Notes: generated from the sequence alone by a model not told the origin. 55,847 nt of DNA from an uncultured Christensenellaceae bacterium (GCA_944383895.1 CALWRH010000013.1:1-55847), one strand, 5' to 3'; counted from the stretch's first letter, positions 1-11,530 are shown. Translations and numbers: made by a program.

Positions 1-3000
1 GTCGGACTTAACTCCGACCATAGCACATATACCATAAGCAACAATCCCGACGAGTTCGGGTTGATAGACGGCGTTATTTGCAACTGGAACGGCGCGGCTT
101 ACTTCCTCAGCACGGGAAACAACAACATATTCTATTCGTCCAGCGGAAGGGTCAACTATTACGTGGGCGCTCAGCTTGCGGGCGTTGCGGAGCAGAATAC
201 GCTCAACAACATTTACTTCATGTACGGTATCGATCAGTACAAGACCTTCCATCAGGATAACTGGTATTACGGCAGCGACGTAGCGACAAGACAGGCAAAC
301 GCAGATTTTGCGGATAAATTCGACTACATATCCTCGAGAGCTGTCGAACTTCTCGAAAACGACTCCTTCCCCTACAGCGCGATTTACGCGATCGTAAGAA
401 AGCCGGGCGGAAATCCCAGCCTGACCGAAGTCGCTTACAGAAACGCGGACGGCACCGTCAGCCTCAACACAGAAGACAAAGTGGTGGATGGCGTAACGAT
501 ACCCGCGTTCACTTTTGAAAATTATGCCAACTATCAGGAGGCGATAGACGGCAGCACGATCTCGGGCGCGACAAACTTCTCGCTGTACGTTGCAGAGGGC
601 ACGACGTTCTACGTCGCCAACTCGTATTTCCCCAGAATCACCGCGACTATGGACAGCGGCGGCGACAAGAATATGGACTATGTCGGCGCGCGCGCAGCGG
701 CAATGATGACTTCAAACGGCAGCGCAGAGTGGAATAATATATTCAAGCCCAACAACGTTTACATTTACGAGGTGGCTTTCGGCGTAGACGAGTCGAACGG
801 TACGCAGATAGATATGAACGACCCCGACGCAAGCGCGTATCTGTCTTTCCAGACCAAGAGCATCACGTCTGACGTTGCCGTCAACATATCGCTCAAGACA
901 GACAACATGGGCGCGCAGTTCGTGTGGGAAATAAGGGAGTCCTGGGTATATCCCGACGATCCGTTGCCTGCGGTCAGCTATACGTCTTATTACAACAACG
1001 TGACTTCGCTGGAACAGGCGAAAGCCAACAACAACTTTACCAGAATATTCGACCGCGACAACAACGGCGCGGACTTTATGTTCACATACGTCATGGGTAT
1101 GGCGATAAAGATCGCGATGGACGAAAGCCGTTATTATTACAACGAAGAAGAAGGCGTCTTCTACGACAATATGGCAAAGATCTACGACGGCAACGATATT
1201 GAGGATCCGGAGCTGTATTACGCCGACGAAGAAGGCAATCCGATAAACCGTCCCGATCTCGGTCTGACAACCGTCAAGGCGTCCGCGATGAAAGCGCTTT
1301 ATTACAAAGAAGGCACGACGTCGCCCGTGGGATATTCAAATACAGAGTCTGCGGGAGCTTACCGCGTGAGGATAAACTTCTCTACTGAAGGAGGGGAGAA
1401 TTCAAAAGTCAATACGGCGAACCGTACGATAATGTTCTCCGACTTCAACTTTATCGACATATATACAGTAGTACTTCCCGCAGGAGTTACGGGCAACAAC
1501 GTCAGCGTGTCCAAGACGTATGACGGAACCGTGAATTACAACGACAGCGTTACGGATTTCGGATCCAATCTCGTGGGCAACGACGTAGTTCATCTCAGCG
1601 AGGGCAAGTACGTCAACGCGGATGCGGGCAGCGGCAACATATTCAGAGCGACTTACGAAGAATTCACGTTCCTTTACCAGAAAGACGGAGTCATAGAAGA
1701 AAAGACCATATTCGTATTCGTAGGTTCGGATATGACGGGCAACTACGCTCCCGTTACAGCAGCGCTCGGAGTGACGGGGAGCAGCACCGCGCTCACGGAC
1801 GGCAATCTCAGCAAATACTATACGTCCGCGCCCGTGATGCTCTATTACGGCGAGATACACAAAAAGCAGATAACTCTCGCAGACGTCGATCTCAACATGT
1901 TCGGCAGAGAGTTTATCGAGGGCGGCGTGAACCCGCCTATAGAGTACGACGCGATGACGGTCTACAATACCGAGGCGTTCAGGAGCGGCTCTACGATCCT
2001 CAGCAATACGCTTTCTCTCAGCGCGGACAAGAAATACATGATCATGCAGGGCTACGCGGCAGGAGAAACGGTAGAGTTCTATATATCCTTCCTTGCGTCG
2101 GGCAGCTCGGTATTCGAAGAGAGTGTAAAGAACTACGGCACGTACAACGTTTATATCAATATACAGGATTCGACCAACTTTGTATTCTACACCAACAACC
2201 AGCAGGCAGAGAGAATGAACGTAGGTCAGCTTTCCATTACGTCGTATGCGTTGCAGACGGCAAACGTTAAATACGTCGTCAGCGGAGATCTGAGCAAGAT
2301 TTTCGACAATACGGGCAATCTTACCTTTAGTTTCAATCCCGACAATCTCAAGATAATAGCGCAGAATGGTTACGAGGTAGGAAAGGACGAATATACGCTC
2401 ACCGTAGGAGCGATGTACACTACGGCAAAAGGATCGTCGGTACAGGTCAGTGCAAAAGACGTCGGCGAATACGACGTGTATTTCAAGATATCCAATTTCG
2501 ACTGTCCGCTCGGCAACTATACGCTCGAAGACATGACGGTCAGTTTCGTGGATCCCGCGGGCAACGAGATAAGCTATTTCGTATTGCCAAAAGAGATAGA
2601 GTTCTCCGCGGTAACGAAAGAGTTCGACAATACCAAGGCGGCAGATCCGTCGGTCGCACAATATACCTACGCGTCGGGCAAAGCACCGATAAACGGCACC
2701 AACGACGTGTTTGATATAAGCTATGTCACTCTGGATACGGGAGCGGGACTCAGCGTAGTATTCAACGATACCAAAGATATCTCGCTGGGCGGAGTCACCT
2801 ATACCACGGTATCCGTAACCGAAGGTTCCAACAAGGGAACGAACAACTATTATACGCAGTCGACGACTTTTGCAAAAGGCAACATAACCCCGGTAAAAGT
2901 CACCGTTGAAAAAGTCAGCATGATCTACAACAACGGCGTTATAGTCAACTACCGCAACGAGGGTACAGAGGTAGTGATAAAAGACGGCTCGGGCAGACAG

Positions 3001-6000
3001 ATAGATATATATCCCGCCGCGCAGTTCGTCAATAAAAACGCGGGTACGAACAAGCAGGTCAACTTCACAACGACAAATATGACGATAGCGGGAGAGAATT
3101 ACCGCGTGCTCGAGAACTCGATATACGTTACTCCCGCCGCGCCCGAGAGCGGAGAAAAATTCGCAGGAAACTACTACGTCGCAAACGCAAGTTATTTCTA
3201 CGGCGAAATAATAAAGAATACGCTGTCGCTTTCCGACATTACGGGAAATATCAGCGTAATGCAGACAAACGGCGCTGTAACCGTGAGCGGTACCGAATAC
3301 GATTTCGTAACGCAGCTTTCCGGCAAGTCTTACGTCTACCGTTACGGGTATTATATAGGATTCGAGATAGATCCGACGGCCACGATAATAGAGGGAGATC
3401 TTCTCAGCGATCACGTTACGGTCACCGTAACTCATACGGGCTCTCTCGAGAACGGCTATGCGGGCACTTATACGCTCGAACTCGAGATCGTAGGCGGCGA
3501 CTACGAGTGGGACAGCGACGTGACGACTTCCGCACGCAGAGTGGAGAATTTCAAGATATCCAAACAGACGCTCAAGGCAGGCAATTTCTCGGCATATCTC
3601 GCAAATACGGTGCTTGCATACAAGCGCGATCCGGAAGGCACTACCGTAGATCCGCAGCTCACCGCGAACGATCTGTACGGCAGACAGTTCCCGACAGGCA
3701 GGACGCTCAGTCTTCTGACCAATACCAACGAGAACTTCAGAGGAGATTATTACAACGGATCTCATCTCGACGTCGGAGATTACAGAGTGTACGTTACGCC
3801 CGTATTCACAGGGGACGACAGGTACAATTACGAATATTCGGGATCGGGCAAAGAAGTCAACTTCTCGGTTATTCCTTACGAGATAGTCTCTATCAGCGTA
3901 AGCAAGACTTTCGACAACAACACGTCGTTTACCACGCAGGGCAACGAGGCGAAGTTCAGCATGAACGTGCTCGATACCTTTACGCCCGGCGGAAGTTTCG
4001 GCAATAAGGCTGTCGGCACGTCCAAGACAGTAAATCTTACCACCGTGACGACGACGATAAACAACACGACGTATAAACTGCTGATCGACGCAGATACGGG
4101 CAAGGCGACCAATCAGACTTACCGTACCGCTACGGGTGTGATCAACAAATACGTCATTTCGGCATCCGAATTCAATTCGTATATACTCGGCTGGATAAAA
4201 GATTTGACCACGAGGCAGCAGACTTCGCTCAAGGGCGAAGGCGCGCAGCTCGAATACCGTTCGGACGCAGCGGCAGGATATAAGGCAGAACACTTCCTGT
4301 TCGAAACTGCGGGCATGAAGTTCGGATTCACGACGGCGAGAGCCGCGACTTCGGTGCAGATCATGCAGGGCGGTTCGTCGGTTACGACGCTCGACTTCAC
4401 GATAATCGTTTCGGACGGCAGCAAGACGTACACCTTCGCTCCGGGAGATACGGTTTCGTCCTACGTTCTGCCCGTGGGAGAATATACGGTAACGCTCATG
4501 TTGTCCAACGTCAGTTTCGAGCTCGGCGCAGGTACGGGCAACGGTACGTTTACGATAACCAAGCAGGAAATCAGCGGCGGCGACGCGAGCGGCAGCGCAA
4601 ACGTGTTCATTACGCTCAACGACGAGTTCAGTTACGTTTACGGCGAAGGCGGATACAATCTGCCTACGGTCGAAGACGAGAAGTTCGGCTATACCGTCAG
4701 CATTATAGATAAATATACTGGCAAGGTAGGAACTACGTTTACAAACGCGGACGCGATAATAGGCGTGGTCGAGTATACTACGGCTGCCGATTCAGCAGAA
4801 TTCCTGACTACGCTTGCAGGTCCCTTGTACGTCGGCGAGTATTACGTCTGGGCGAGCGGATTCAGCGAAGAGCTGGGCAACTACAGCATAGCTTCAAGTG
4901 CGAGGGTACCCGTGTATCCTGCGGGCACGCCCGTTCCGACAGTACCCGAAGAGGGCGGCGAAGAGAGCGGAGAAGAAGAAGGCGGAGATGAGGGCGGCGT
5001 TATAGTCATACCGTCGCTGCCCGTAGAAACGGCATATACGATACTCCCGCGCGCGCTCAATATAACGGAAATATCCAAAACCTACGACGGCACGGTTTCC
5101 TTTGACGGCGCAACGATGATCTCGGACGCGCTTGCAGAAGACGGCATTACCGCACAGTCGATCACGGGCGAGTACGAATCTCCCAACGCAAACTACGACA
5201 GCACGGGAGCAAATTACATAGACGGCAACAAGGGCAGCGACTATCTGCTTATATCCGTAGTACAGAAGGATATCGGCGGCACCGTATACAATATGCTGTC
5301 TGAGAGCGGCATCGAAGGCAACTATTGCGTAATCGGAGAGGCTTCCGCGGGTATAGTATCCGTGAGCGGAGCCAAGATAATGAGAAAGGCTGTGGCTTCC
5401 GACGAACTCACTCTCGAGTCCGATACTTTCGAAACGGTTTACGGCTCGGGAGAAAATCCCGTTCTCCCCGAAGTTACGGCAAATCTCGGTTCGGGCACAG
5501 AGATAGTCGCGTATACCGCAAGCAACGTTGTATACAAGCAGGCGGGAGAAGTCGTCGCGGCGCCGACAGAAGTCGGAGGCTACGAGATGTATCTGACGGG
5601 TATAGCGTTCGACAACTACGAAGTCGCAGGACTTTCTACCGTACTCGTCAATGCAGGCAGAAACGTTGAAGAAGGCGGTGACGGAGGAGAAGAAGGTTCA
5701 GAAAGCGGCTCGGGAGAAACGGGCGGAGAAGGCGAAGAAGAACCCGAAGTCTATACATATTATATAGTTCCTAAAGAGGTAATTATCTCGGGCGTAGTCA
5801 AGATATACGACGCGACTGACGGCCTTGTATATTACGGAGAGGACGAAGAGGGATTCTCCGCCGAGGTGACGATAACCGATACCGAGGGCAACGCTATCGA
5901 GGATAAAGAAGGCAACCCCGTTATTCTCAGACTGCAGGCAAAGATGGCTGACGCGCTCGTCGGAAAGGGCAAGGACGTGCTCGCCGACTTCACGCCGTTC

Positions 6001-9000
6001 GGATATTATCTCAACTTCGACGTCGCGGCTCCCGCAATGTATTACAGATTACTTACCGTGGGAGAGGACGGCACGGCTAACGTTCAGAGCAATTATTGCC
6101 TGACGGTGTCCGATACGGTAATTCTTCCCGTACAGTTTGACGAAGATTACGTCCCCGATCCCGAGCTCGGATATGACGATACTCCTTATATCAACAACGA
6201 TCTCGTATATCAGATGACTCTGACGGGAGTCGGCACCGTAGTGCCCGCACCGCTCGACGTAAACGGCGTAAACAAGGTATACGATACGACACATGAAATA
6301 GTAGGCGGTACGCTCGGCGGCTGGCTGCAGGGCGACGAAGGACTTGTACCCGCAGATTGGAGATACGACGACAAGAACGCAGGCGAAGACAAGACGATAG
6401 GTATTTCCACCGACGGTACGGCATACGTTTACGGCGGCGTAACATATTATGCGATATACGTTCTGTCGGGTGGAGAGAAAGTGCTTTCCAATTACGGCGT
6501 AGCGGCAGACGATCTCGCCACCGTCGAAGAAACCGTGACGTCCGAGGACGGATCGGAAACGACTGTACAGATAAACTACGCGGTAATAGACGGCATAGGA
6601 GTTATAACGCCGTACACTCTCACGGAAGACAACTTCGTGTATGTGAGCGTTGCGGGCGTAATGAATACCGAGTACAATTCCTCCAAGACTTATTCGTCCG
6701 GCGACGTGCAGCTGACGGTTTCCGCGCTCGGCTTTACCGCCGCGGCGGTAAATGCGGGAGGAACTCTCACCGTGACTTTCGATAACGGCGACGTCATAAC
6801 CTTTACCGCGTCGCTCGCGGGCGGCAACGTCGTGTCCGATGCCGGCAGATATCCGCTCAACGTTACCGTCGCAGAGGTCGGCAACTACAATATGCCGTCG
6901 GGTTACAGCGCGACGTTCGTGATAAGTCCTCAGGTGCTTTCGAGAGTGTTCGTGACAACGGGCTCGATCGAAAAGGAATACGACGGTACGGGAGATCTTC
7001 CCGCGTATTCGACCGACGGCTGGACGATCGCCGCGATAGACAGACAGGGCAAGGTGATAGACGCGTCCGTCTTCGAGAGCGTAGATCTCTCGGGAGCAAG
7101 AATAGTATTCAAGACCTGGAACGAGGACGAGGGCGTTTACGAATATTTCGTACCCGTCAACGCGGTCGCGGATACGGATCAGGGCTATCAGATGTACGTT
7201 ACGGGATTCGCTCTCGACGGCGGCAACTATATATTCGATCAGACTTCCGACGCGTATGCGTGCTCGACTTTCGAGAGCGAGCAGGCAGCTTACGAATACG
7301 CTTATTACCGCATTACGCCGAGGATAGTCACTCTGTCCGACGGTGCGTTTGACAGCAAGCTCTTCGACGGTGCGTATTCGCTCAAGGTAAGCGGCGGAGT
7401 GGACGGAGAAACGGTCGTGATAGGAGATGCGAGCGAACTCAACGCGTCGCTTGCGGGAGAGTACGGCACTATTCAGATAAAGCCTTACGTCAGGGGCGTA
7501 GATACAGACGACACCGCGCTCAATCAGGAGAGCGGAGCGGGCAACTATATCCTGTATTACGGCGGTGAACCCGTTACGGCAGAAACGGTTATCACGGTAG
7601 AGAATTATACGGTAACCACTGCCGATATACTTGTTGCGGAACGCGCAAACGGCAGATACGAAATAGGAATAAGCGGGCTTAAGGGACTCGACTTCCTGTT
7701 TGCGAAGTCGGACGACGTTTCGGGCGAGGCGGCAGACCGTATCGTGTCGAGGCTCGAGAGCGGACAGATCTGGACGGGCGGCAGTATCGACACTTCGTCA
7801 GATTTCGCAAAGCTCAACGAGGCGGTATTCGACGTGTTCGGCATTTATCTCAACAACAACCCGAGCGCAGTCATGCCCGCGTCGACTGAATACTATTGCG
7901 CGGATAACTTCCTCTACGAAGAGCAGGACGGCGCGTATGTGCTCAGATTCACGTTTACGGGAATAAGCGGATACGACGACGCTACCGCTACCGACAGATA
8001 CACGTTTGCAGTCAAGGGCAATACGGACGACGTCAGATCGACCAACGTTTCCACCACTTCGTCGGAGCTCGAGAGCGGACAGCTCACAGCGCCGACCGCG
8101 GCGGCGGGAATTGCCGTTTCCGACGTCGGAGAACTGCGCGACGCTATAAGACAGAACAAAGACTTCTATCTCACCCGCAGCATTTACGGCGCGGATCTCA
8201 GCGACGTTTCCGCGACAGAGTTCAGCGGAACGTTTGACGGCAGAGGATACACTTTATCGATAACGGGCGGCGCTGTTTCAAAGCAGAACGCGACGGGTAT
8301 GCTCGTTGCCGTCAACAACGGCACGATCAGAAATCTCGTGGTCAAACTCATGCCGACGACAGAACTGAGCGGAGTTTCAGTCGGTGCTCTCATCGGTGTC
8401 AACAACGGTGAGATATCCAACGTATCCGTCGAGCTGATAAGTGCGATGACAATCACGGGCGCGACAAATGCGGGCGGTATCGCAGGCGTCAACAACGATA
8501 CGGGAGTGATAGAAAACGTATCGTTCGTATATTCCGCTGACGTGAACGCGGCGGGCGCGGCTTGGGGCTCGGTAGCAGGTATAAACAGCGGCACGCTCGA
8601 CAGAGCGGCGGTCAGGGTGAACGAGAGTTTCGGCGCGCGCGACTATACAGTGACCGCGGCGAGCGCAAGCTATGTAGCGGGCGTTGCGGACGGAACGGTC
8701 AGCGGCGTTATCGTCGCCGTACCCGAGGGCAGGCTTGTCGGAGTGAACGCGCTGACGAACGGCGGATCTGCAACTGTTGCCGACGTATATTCTTACGTTG
8801 CCGCGGACGGCGCAGGCACCGCGCTTAAGCTCCTCGAACCGTATCCCGAAGGATATATCGGATATTATTTCGCTACCGCAGACGACTATACGACAGACGG
8901 CATGCTCCATAACGAGCTGACTGCGGCGGGAGAATACAACAAGTCTTATTACGTCGACTATTCGGCGGGCGCGGGATATATAGCCGTAGAGGCGATCGCG

Positions 9001-11418
9001 CCGTATAACAGATTTATCTGGGACGGCTATGGCATAAGCTACCGTACTCCGTTCGGTGATTCCAACGTCGGATCGTCGCTGAGCCGTATCGTCGCGCTCT
9101 TTGCTGCGGGCGATATTGCAGCGCAGTTTGACGGCACTACGGTTGTAACTTCGGGAGTAAACGCGTTCACGGTCGCTATCGGCGTGCGCGGCGGCAACGT
9201 AGAAGTCGACGGCGACGTAGAAACGAGCATAAAAGAAGTGGTTTACACGGGCGTCGCTCAGGTATATTCGGTCAATATAACCGTAACGAGCGGCGGCGTG
9301 TCCGAAACCAAGACGCTTTCGGTCGGCGGTACGGAAGCGGGCTATTACAGCAAGGCAAGTCTTGAAGGCATCATCGGCGGCGGCGCAGGCGGCGAAACTA
9401 TCGGCGACGTAACCTACGACGCTGGTTCGAGAACCGAATATACGTTCTCGGGCGAGGGCACCAAGGTGGCTAACGGTATCGCTCTCGTAATATATCCCAG
9501 ACAGACAGATGCAGATGACGTATCTGCGATAAAGTATTACGACACTACGTCCGACGGAGTTCTCACGGTAAAGGACGGGGATAAGACCGCAGGTACGATC
9601 GGCGGCAGCTATTACGACGGAGCAAACGCTCTCAGTTCGCAGGTAGCTACGGCGGAGAAGTTCGGATTTGCGGATTTCGCAACGCTTACGAGATCGGTAC
9701 TGTCCAAAGACGGAGTGCTGTACGCAGTCGTGCAGAAAGTCAGCGGCGAGGGCGACAACGTAGTCGTTACATACGAAACCGAGGCGATAAAGATAGGAAC
9801 AGACGAACTTGCTACCGAAATGACGGTATCGACTACCGTCGGTCAGTACACGTCGCACGAACTAATGCTGGCATACAGCAGGCTTGCCGACGAGAACTAT
9901 GCAAGGAGCGTGCTGAGCGAAGAGCAGCTCGAAGGCTTTGAATTCGTCAGAGTATACAACCTGACAGCAGACCTGAGCGCGGCGTCTGACGGAGTGAGCT
10001 TCGGCAATGACGTATCTTACAGACCCGTACTCGGAGGTGAAAACGGCGGCAACTATTCGCTGTACAGCGCGGCATGGATCGCGCCTTCGGATATGACGAT
10101 AGGAGCAAACGAGGGCGAATTCGCGTCCGAGAGATACGCAATGACGGTCAGCGGCGCGATATTGCCAGTAGACCTCGGCATTTACGCAGACTACACGGTA
10201 GGCGCAGATCAGTCTTACAACTCGGCGATGCTGGATCCTCAGGCTGTTTCTGACGGAAAGGTAACGATTACGCAGCAGCAGGCGGCGGAGCTCGGCATTT
10301 CGGCGGAGAATTACGCAAAACTCGTTTTAGAGGCAGAGAGCGGAATAAGCGTGACGTTCGGCTCCGACTTCTTCGAAGAACTTGCGGCGCAGGGAGTGCT
10401 CGAAAAACGCGCTGACGGCAAGTATTACGCGACTTCGGCTTATGCGGTATACGGCACGGCACAGTTGCCCGAAAAAGCAGACGGAGGCAATTTCGTTGTC
10501 ACGATGAGAAATGCCGTGATGACGCTCCGCTACTTCGGCACAACGATCAAAGACGGCGCGGCTTATTACACTCTGACGAGTACTGACGATTATTACAAGT
10601 GGATTGACAACGAGGCAGGAGAGGCAGACTATTACGCGATAGACATGTTGCTCACGACAGACGTAGACTTCGGCGGAAAGACGACGGATACGCTTGCATG
10701 GCGCGATAAAGAAGGCAACGTCGTCGGTTACAAGGGAGTATTCGACGGCAACGGATACGCGATCACGGGTATGATAATAGACAGAACGGGCAGCGCGGCA
10801 CTGTTCGAGAGAATAGACGAGGGCGCGGTAGTCAGAGATCTGACGGTCGCGGACACGATAGTTATCGCTACGGGCGACAGAGCGTCTGCTGGCGGAATAG
10901 CTGTCGACAACTACGGCACGATAGAGAACTGCGCGTTCGAAGGCGTGCTCAGCGCGGGCGACAGAGGCGCGGCTCAAAGCGTTATAGGCGGTATCGCGGC
11001 GACAAATTACGGCACGATCTCGGGCGGCGTGAGCGTAGGCAGGGTTTATTCCGACGCTGCCGACTCTGCGGTCGAGGGTATTGCCGCAAATGCGGAAAGC
11101 GAAGGTTCGGTCGGCACGTCAGAAGGCGTAAGCCTTACCGAAAGCACGATAGGATACGGCGAGGGCCGCACAGAAGAAACGGTTGTTGAACGTACCGACG
11201 GAACAGCTGCGGATTGGCAGGACGAAGATATTCTGCCCGTGATAAAGGCATACGTCTTCGACGACAGATACGTCAAGGTCGATACAGACGGATTGTTCGT
11301 TACCGACAACTTCTACAAACTCAACGCTGTCGGCAAGCTCTTCGGCTGGGTCGGAGCGGACGCAGTTACTTCGGCTACGCAGAAAGGCTTTTACGGCACT
11401 CTGACGATAGGCGGTTGA
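1..11418 (+). CDS. Giant MBG/YDG-repeat and GLUG-repeat surface protein, 5' end missing
   Basis: The reading frame is open from base 1, so the gene begins upstream; 3805 residues are visible. The protein is extracellular in style: rich in T, S, G, N, Y and D, with no membrane segment in the visible part. It carries many MBG/YDG-like units recognisable by a K-x-Y/F-D-x-T motif (encoded near 1510, 2620, 3905, 5080, 5804, 6280, 6975, 7350 and 9530), each followed by a beta-rich stretch of 100-250 residues. Two acidic Gly/Glu linkers (about 4935-5000 and 5670-5745) separate blocks. GLUG-type repeats (N-x-G-x-I-x-N) occur at about 8300-8540 and 10730-11050. There is no LPXTG, SLH or other wall anchor at the C-terminus, so any signal peptide and anchor must lie upstream. 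Likely a surface adhesin or stalk. It ends 80 bases before a hairpin terminator. Identity as a repeat surface protein is firm; the ligand is unknown. Confidence 0.85.
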   Translation, partial: VGLNSDHSTYTISNNPDEFGLIDGVICNWNGAAYFLSTGNNNIFYSSSGRVNYYVGAQLAGVAEQNTLNNIYFMYGIDQYKTFHQDNWYYGSDVATRQANADFADKFDYISSRAVELLENDSFPYSAIYAIVRKPGGNPSLTEVAYRNADGTVSLNTEDKVVDGVTIPAFTFENYANYQEAIDGSTISGATNFSLYVAEGTTFYVANSYFPRITATMDSGGDKNMDYVGARAAAMMTSNGSAEWNNIFKPNNVYIYEVAFGVDESNGTQIDMNDPDASAYLSFQTKSITSDVAVNISLKTDNMGAQFVWEIRESWVYPDDPLPAVSYTSYYNNVTSLEQAKANNNFTRIFDRDNNGADFMFTYVMGMAIKIAMDESRYYYNEEEGVFYDNMAKIYDGNDIEDPELYYADEEGNPINRPDLGLTTVKASAMKALYYKEGTTSPVGYSNTESAGAYRVRINFSTEGGENSKVNTANRTIMFSDFNFIDIYTVVLPAGVTGNNVSVSKTYDGTVNYNDSVTDFGSNLVGNDVVHLSEGKYVNADAGSGNIFRATYEEFTFLYQKDGVIEEKTIFVFVGSDMTGNYAPVTAALGVTGSSTALTDGNLSKYYTSAPVMLYYGEIHKKQITLADVDLNMFGREFIEGGVNPPIEYDAMTVYNTEAFRSGSTILSNTLSLSADKKYMIMQGYAAGETVEFYISFLASGSSVFEESVKNYGTYNVYINIQDSTNFVFYTNNQQAERMNVGQLSITSYALQTANVKYVVSGDLSKIFDNTGNLTFSFNPDNLKIIAQNGYEVGKDEYTLTVGAMYTTAKGSSVQVSAKDVGEYDVYFKISNFDCPLGNYTLEDMTVSFVDPAGNEISYFVLPKEIEFSAVTKEFDNTKAADPSVAQYTYASGKAPINGTNDVFDISYVTLDTGAGLSVVFNDTKDISLGGVTYTTVSVTEGSNKGTNNYYTQSTTFAKGNITPVKVTVEKVSMIYNNGVIVNYRNEGTEVVIKDGSGRQIDIYPAAQFVNKNAGTNKQVNFTTTNMTIAGENYRVLENSIYVTPAAPESGEKFAGNYYVANASYFYGEIIKNTLSLSDITGNISVMQTNGAVTVSGTEYDFVTQLSGKSYVYRYGYYIGFEIDPTATIIEGDLLSDHVTVTVTHTGSLENGYAGTYTLELEIVGGDYEWDSDVTTSARRVENFKISKQTLKAGNFSAYLANTVLAYKRDPEGTTVDPQLTANDLYGRQFPTGRTLSLLTNTNENFRGDYYNGSHLDVGDYRVYVTPVFTGDDRYNYEYSGSGKEVNFSVIPYEIVSISVSKTFDNNTSFTTQGNEAKFSMNVLDTFTPGGSFGNKAVGTSKTVNLTTVTTTINNTTYKLLIDADTGKATNQTYRTATGVINKYVISASEFNSYILGWIKDLTTRQQTSLKGEGAQLEYRSDAAAGYKAEHFLFETAGMKFGFTTARAATSVQIMQGGSSVTTLDFTIIVSDGSKTYTFAPGDTVSSYVLPVGEYTVTLMLSNVSFELGAGTGNGTFTITKQEISGGDASGSANVFITLNDEFSYVYGEGGYNLPTVEDEKFGYTVSIIDKYTGKVGTTFTNADAIIGVVEYTTAADSAEFLTTLAGPLYVGEYYVWASGFSEELGNYSIASSARVPVYPAGTPVPTVPEEGGEESGEEEGGDEGGVIVIPSLPVETAYTILPRALNITEISKTYDGTVSFDGATMISDALAEDGITAQSITGEYESPNANYDSTGANYIDGNKGSDYLLISVVQKDIGGTVYNMLSESGIEGNYCVIGEASAGIVSVSGAKIMRKAVASDELTLESDTFETVYGSGENPVLPEVTANLGSGTEIVAYTASNVVYKQAGEVVAAPTEVGGYEMYLTGIAFDNYEVAGLSTVLVNAGRNVEEGGDGGEEGSESGSGETGGEGEEEPEVYTYYIVPKEVIISGVVKIYDATDGLVYYGEDEEGFSAEVTITDTEGNAIEDKEGNPVILRLQAKMADALVGKGKDVLADFTPFGYYLNFDVAAPAMYYRLLTVGEDGTANVQSNYCLTVSDTVILPVQFDEDYVPDPELGYDDTPYINNDLVYQMTLTGVGTVVPAPLDVNGVNKVYDTTHEIVGGTLGGWLQGDEGLVPADWRYDDKNAGEDKTIGISTDGTAYVYGGVTYYAIYVLSGGEKVLSNYGVAADDLATVEETVTSEDGSETTVQINYAVIDGIGVITPYTLTEDNFVYVSVAGVMNTEYNSSKTYSSGDVQLTVSALGFTAAAVNAGGTLTVTFDNGDVITFTASLAGGNVVSDAGRYPLNVTVAEVGNYNMPSGYSATFVISPQVLSRVFVTTGSIEKEYDGTGDLPAYSTDGWTIAAIDRQGKVIDASVFESVDLSGARIVFKTWNEDEGVYEYFVPVNAVADTDQGYQMYVTGFALDGGNYIFDQTSDAYACSTFESEQAAYEYAYYRITPRIVTLSDGAFDSKLFDGAYSLKVSGGVDGETVVIGDASELNASLAGEYGTIQIKPYVRGVDTDDTALNQESGAGNYILYYGGEPVTAETVITVENYTVTTADILVAERANGRYEIGISGLKGLDFLFAKSDDVSGEAADRIVSRLESGQIWTGGSIDTSSDFAKLNEAVFDVFGIYLNNNPSAVMPASTEYYCADNFLYEEQDGAYVLRFTFTGISGYDDATATDRYTFAVKGNTDDVRSTNVSTTSSELESGQLTAPTAAAGIAVSDVGELRDAIRQNKDFYLTRSIYGADLSDVSATEFSGTFDGRGYTLSITGGAVSKQNATGMLVAVNNGTIRNLVVKLMPTTELSGVSVGALIGVNNGEISNVSVELISAMTITGATNAGGIAGVNNDTGVIENVSFVYSADVNAAGAAWGSVAGINSGTLDRAAVRVNESFGARDYTVTAASASYVAGVADGTVSGVIVAVPEGRLVGVNALTNGGSATVADVYSYVAADGAGTALKLLEPYPEGYIGYYFATADDYTTDGMLHNELTAAGEYNKSYYVDYSAGAGYIAVEAIAPYNRFIWDGYGISYRTPFGDSNVGSSLSRIVALFAAGDIAAQFDGTTVVTSGVNAFTVAIGVRGGNVEVDGDVETSIKEVVYTGVAQVYSVNITVTSGGVSETKTLSVGGTEAGYYSKASLEGIIGGGAGGETIGDVTYDAGSRTEYTFSGEGTKVANGIALVIYPRQTDADDVSAIKYYDTTSDGVLTVKDGDKTAGTIGGSYYDGANALSSQVATAEKFGFADFATLTRSVLSKDGVLYAVVQKVSGEGDNVVVTYETEAIKIGTDELATEMTVSTTVGQYTSHELMLAYSRLADENYARSVLSEEQLEGFEFVRVYNLTADLSAASDGVSFGNDVSYRPVLGGENGGNYSLYSAAWIAPSDMTIGANEGEFASERYAMTVSGAILPVDLGIYADYTVGADQSYNSAMLDPQAVSDGKVTITQQQAAELGISAENYAKLVLEAESGISVTFGSDFFEELAAQGVLEKRADGKYYATSAYAVYGTAQLPEKADGGNFVVTMRNAVMTLRYFGTTIKDGAAYYTLTSTDDYYKWIDNEAGEADYYAIDMLLTTDVDFGGKTTDTLAWRDKEGNVVGYKGVFDGNGYAITGMIIDRTGSAALFERIDEGAVVRDLTVADTIVIATGDRASAGGIAVDNYGTIENCAFEGVLSAGDRGAAQSVIGGIAATNYGTISGGVSVGRVYSDAADSAVEGIAANAESEGSVGTSEGVSLTESTIGYGEGRTEETVVERTDGTAADWQDEDILPVIKAYVFDDRYVKVDTDGLFVTDNFYKLNAVGKLFGWVGADAVTSATQKGFYGTLTIGG

Positions 11419-11500
11419 TAAAAGCTCGGGTCGCAGGAGAGAGAAGAAATATCGCGTTAAAAATACTTAAGCTGAGAAAAGGGTTTTGAAAAGGGAATAA

Positions 11501-11530
11501 AAAAGAGCTGTTCGTCTGAACAGCTCTTTT
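11501..11530. terminator. Bidirectional intrinsic terminator
   Basis: A perfect 13-bp stem (AAAAGAGCTGTTC and its complement) with a 4-base GTCT loop is flanked by A-run and T-run, so it can end transcription of both the giant surface gene and the convergent zinc-ribbon gene. Confidence 0.9.

Noticed and set aside
1402..4293. Long open frame of 963 codons on the minus strand
   Set aside because: It is the reverse shadow of the giant repeat gene. It is rich in R, Y and V with no domain pattern, no ribosome binding site, and it arises because the plus-strand codons avoid the complements of stops.
8377..9858. Minus-strand frame of 493 codons
   Set aside because: Same shadow effect inside the giant gene; no recognisable protein features.
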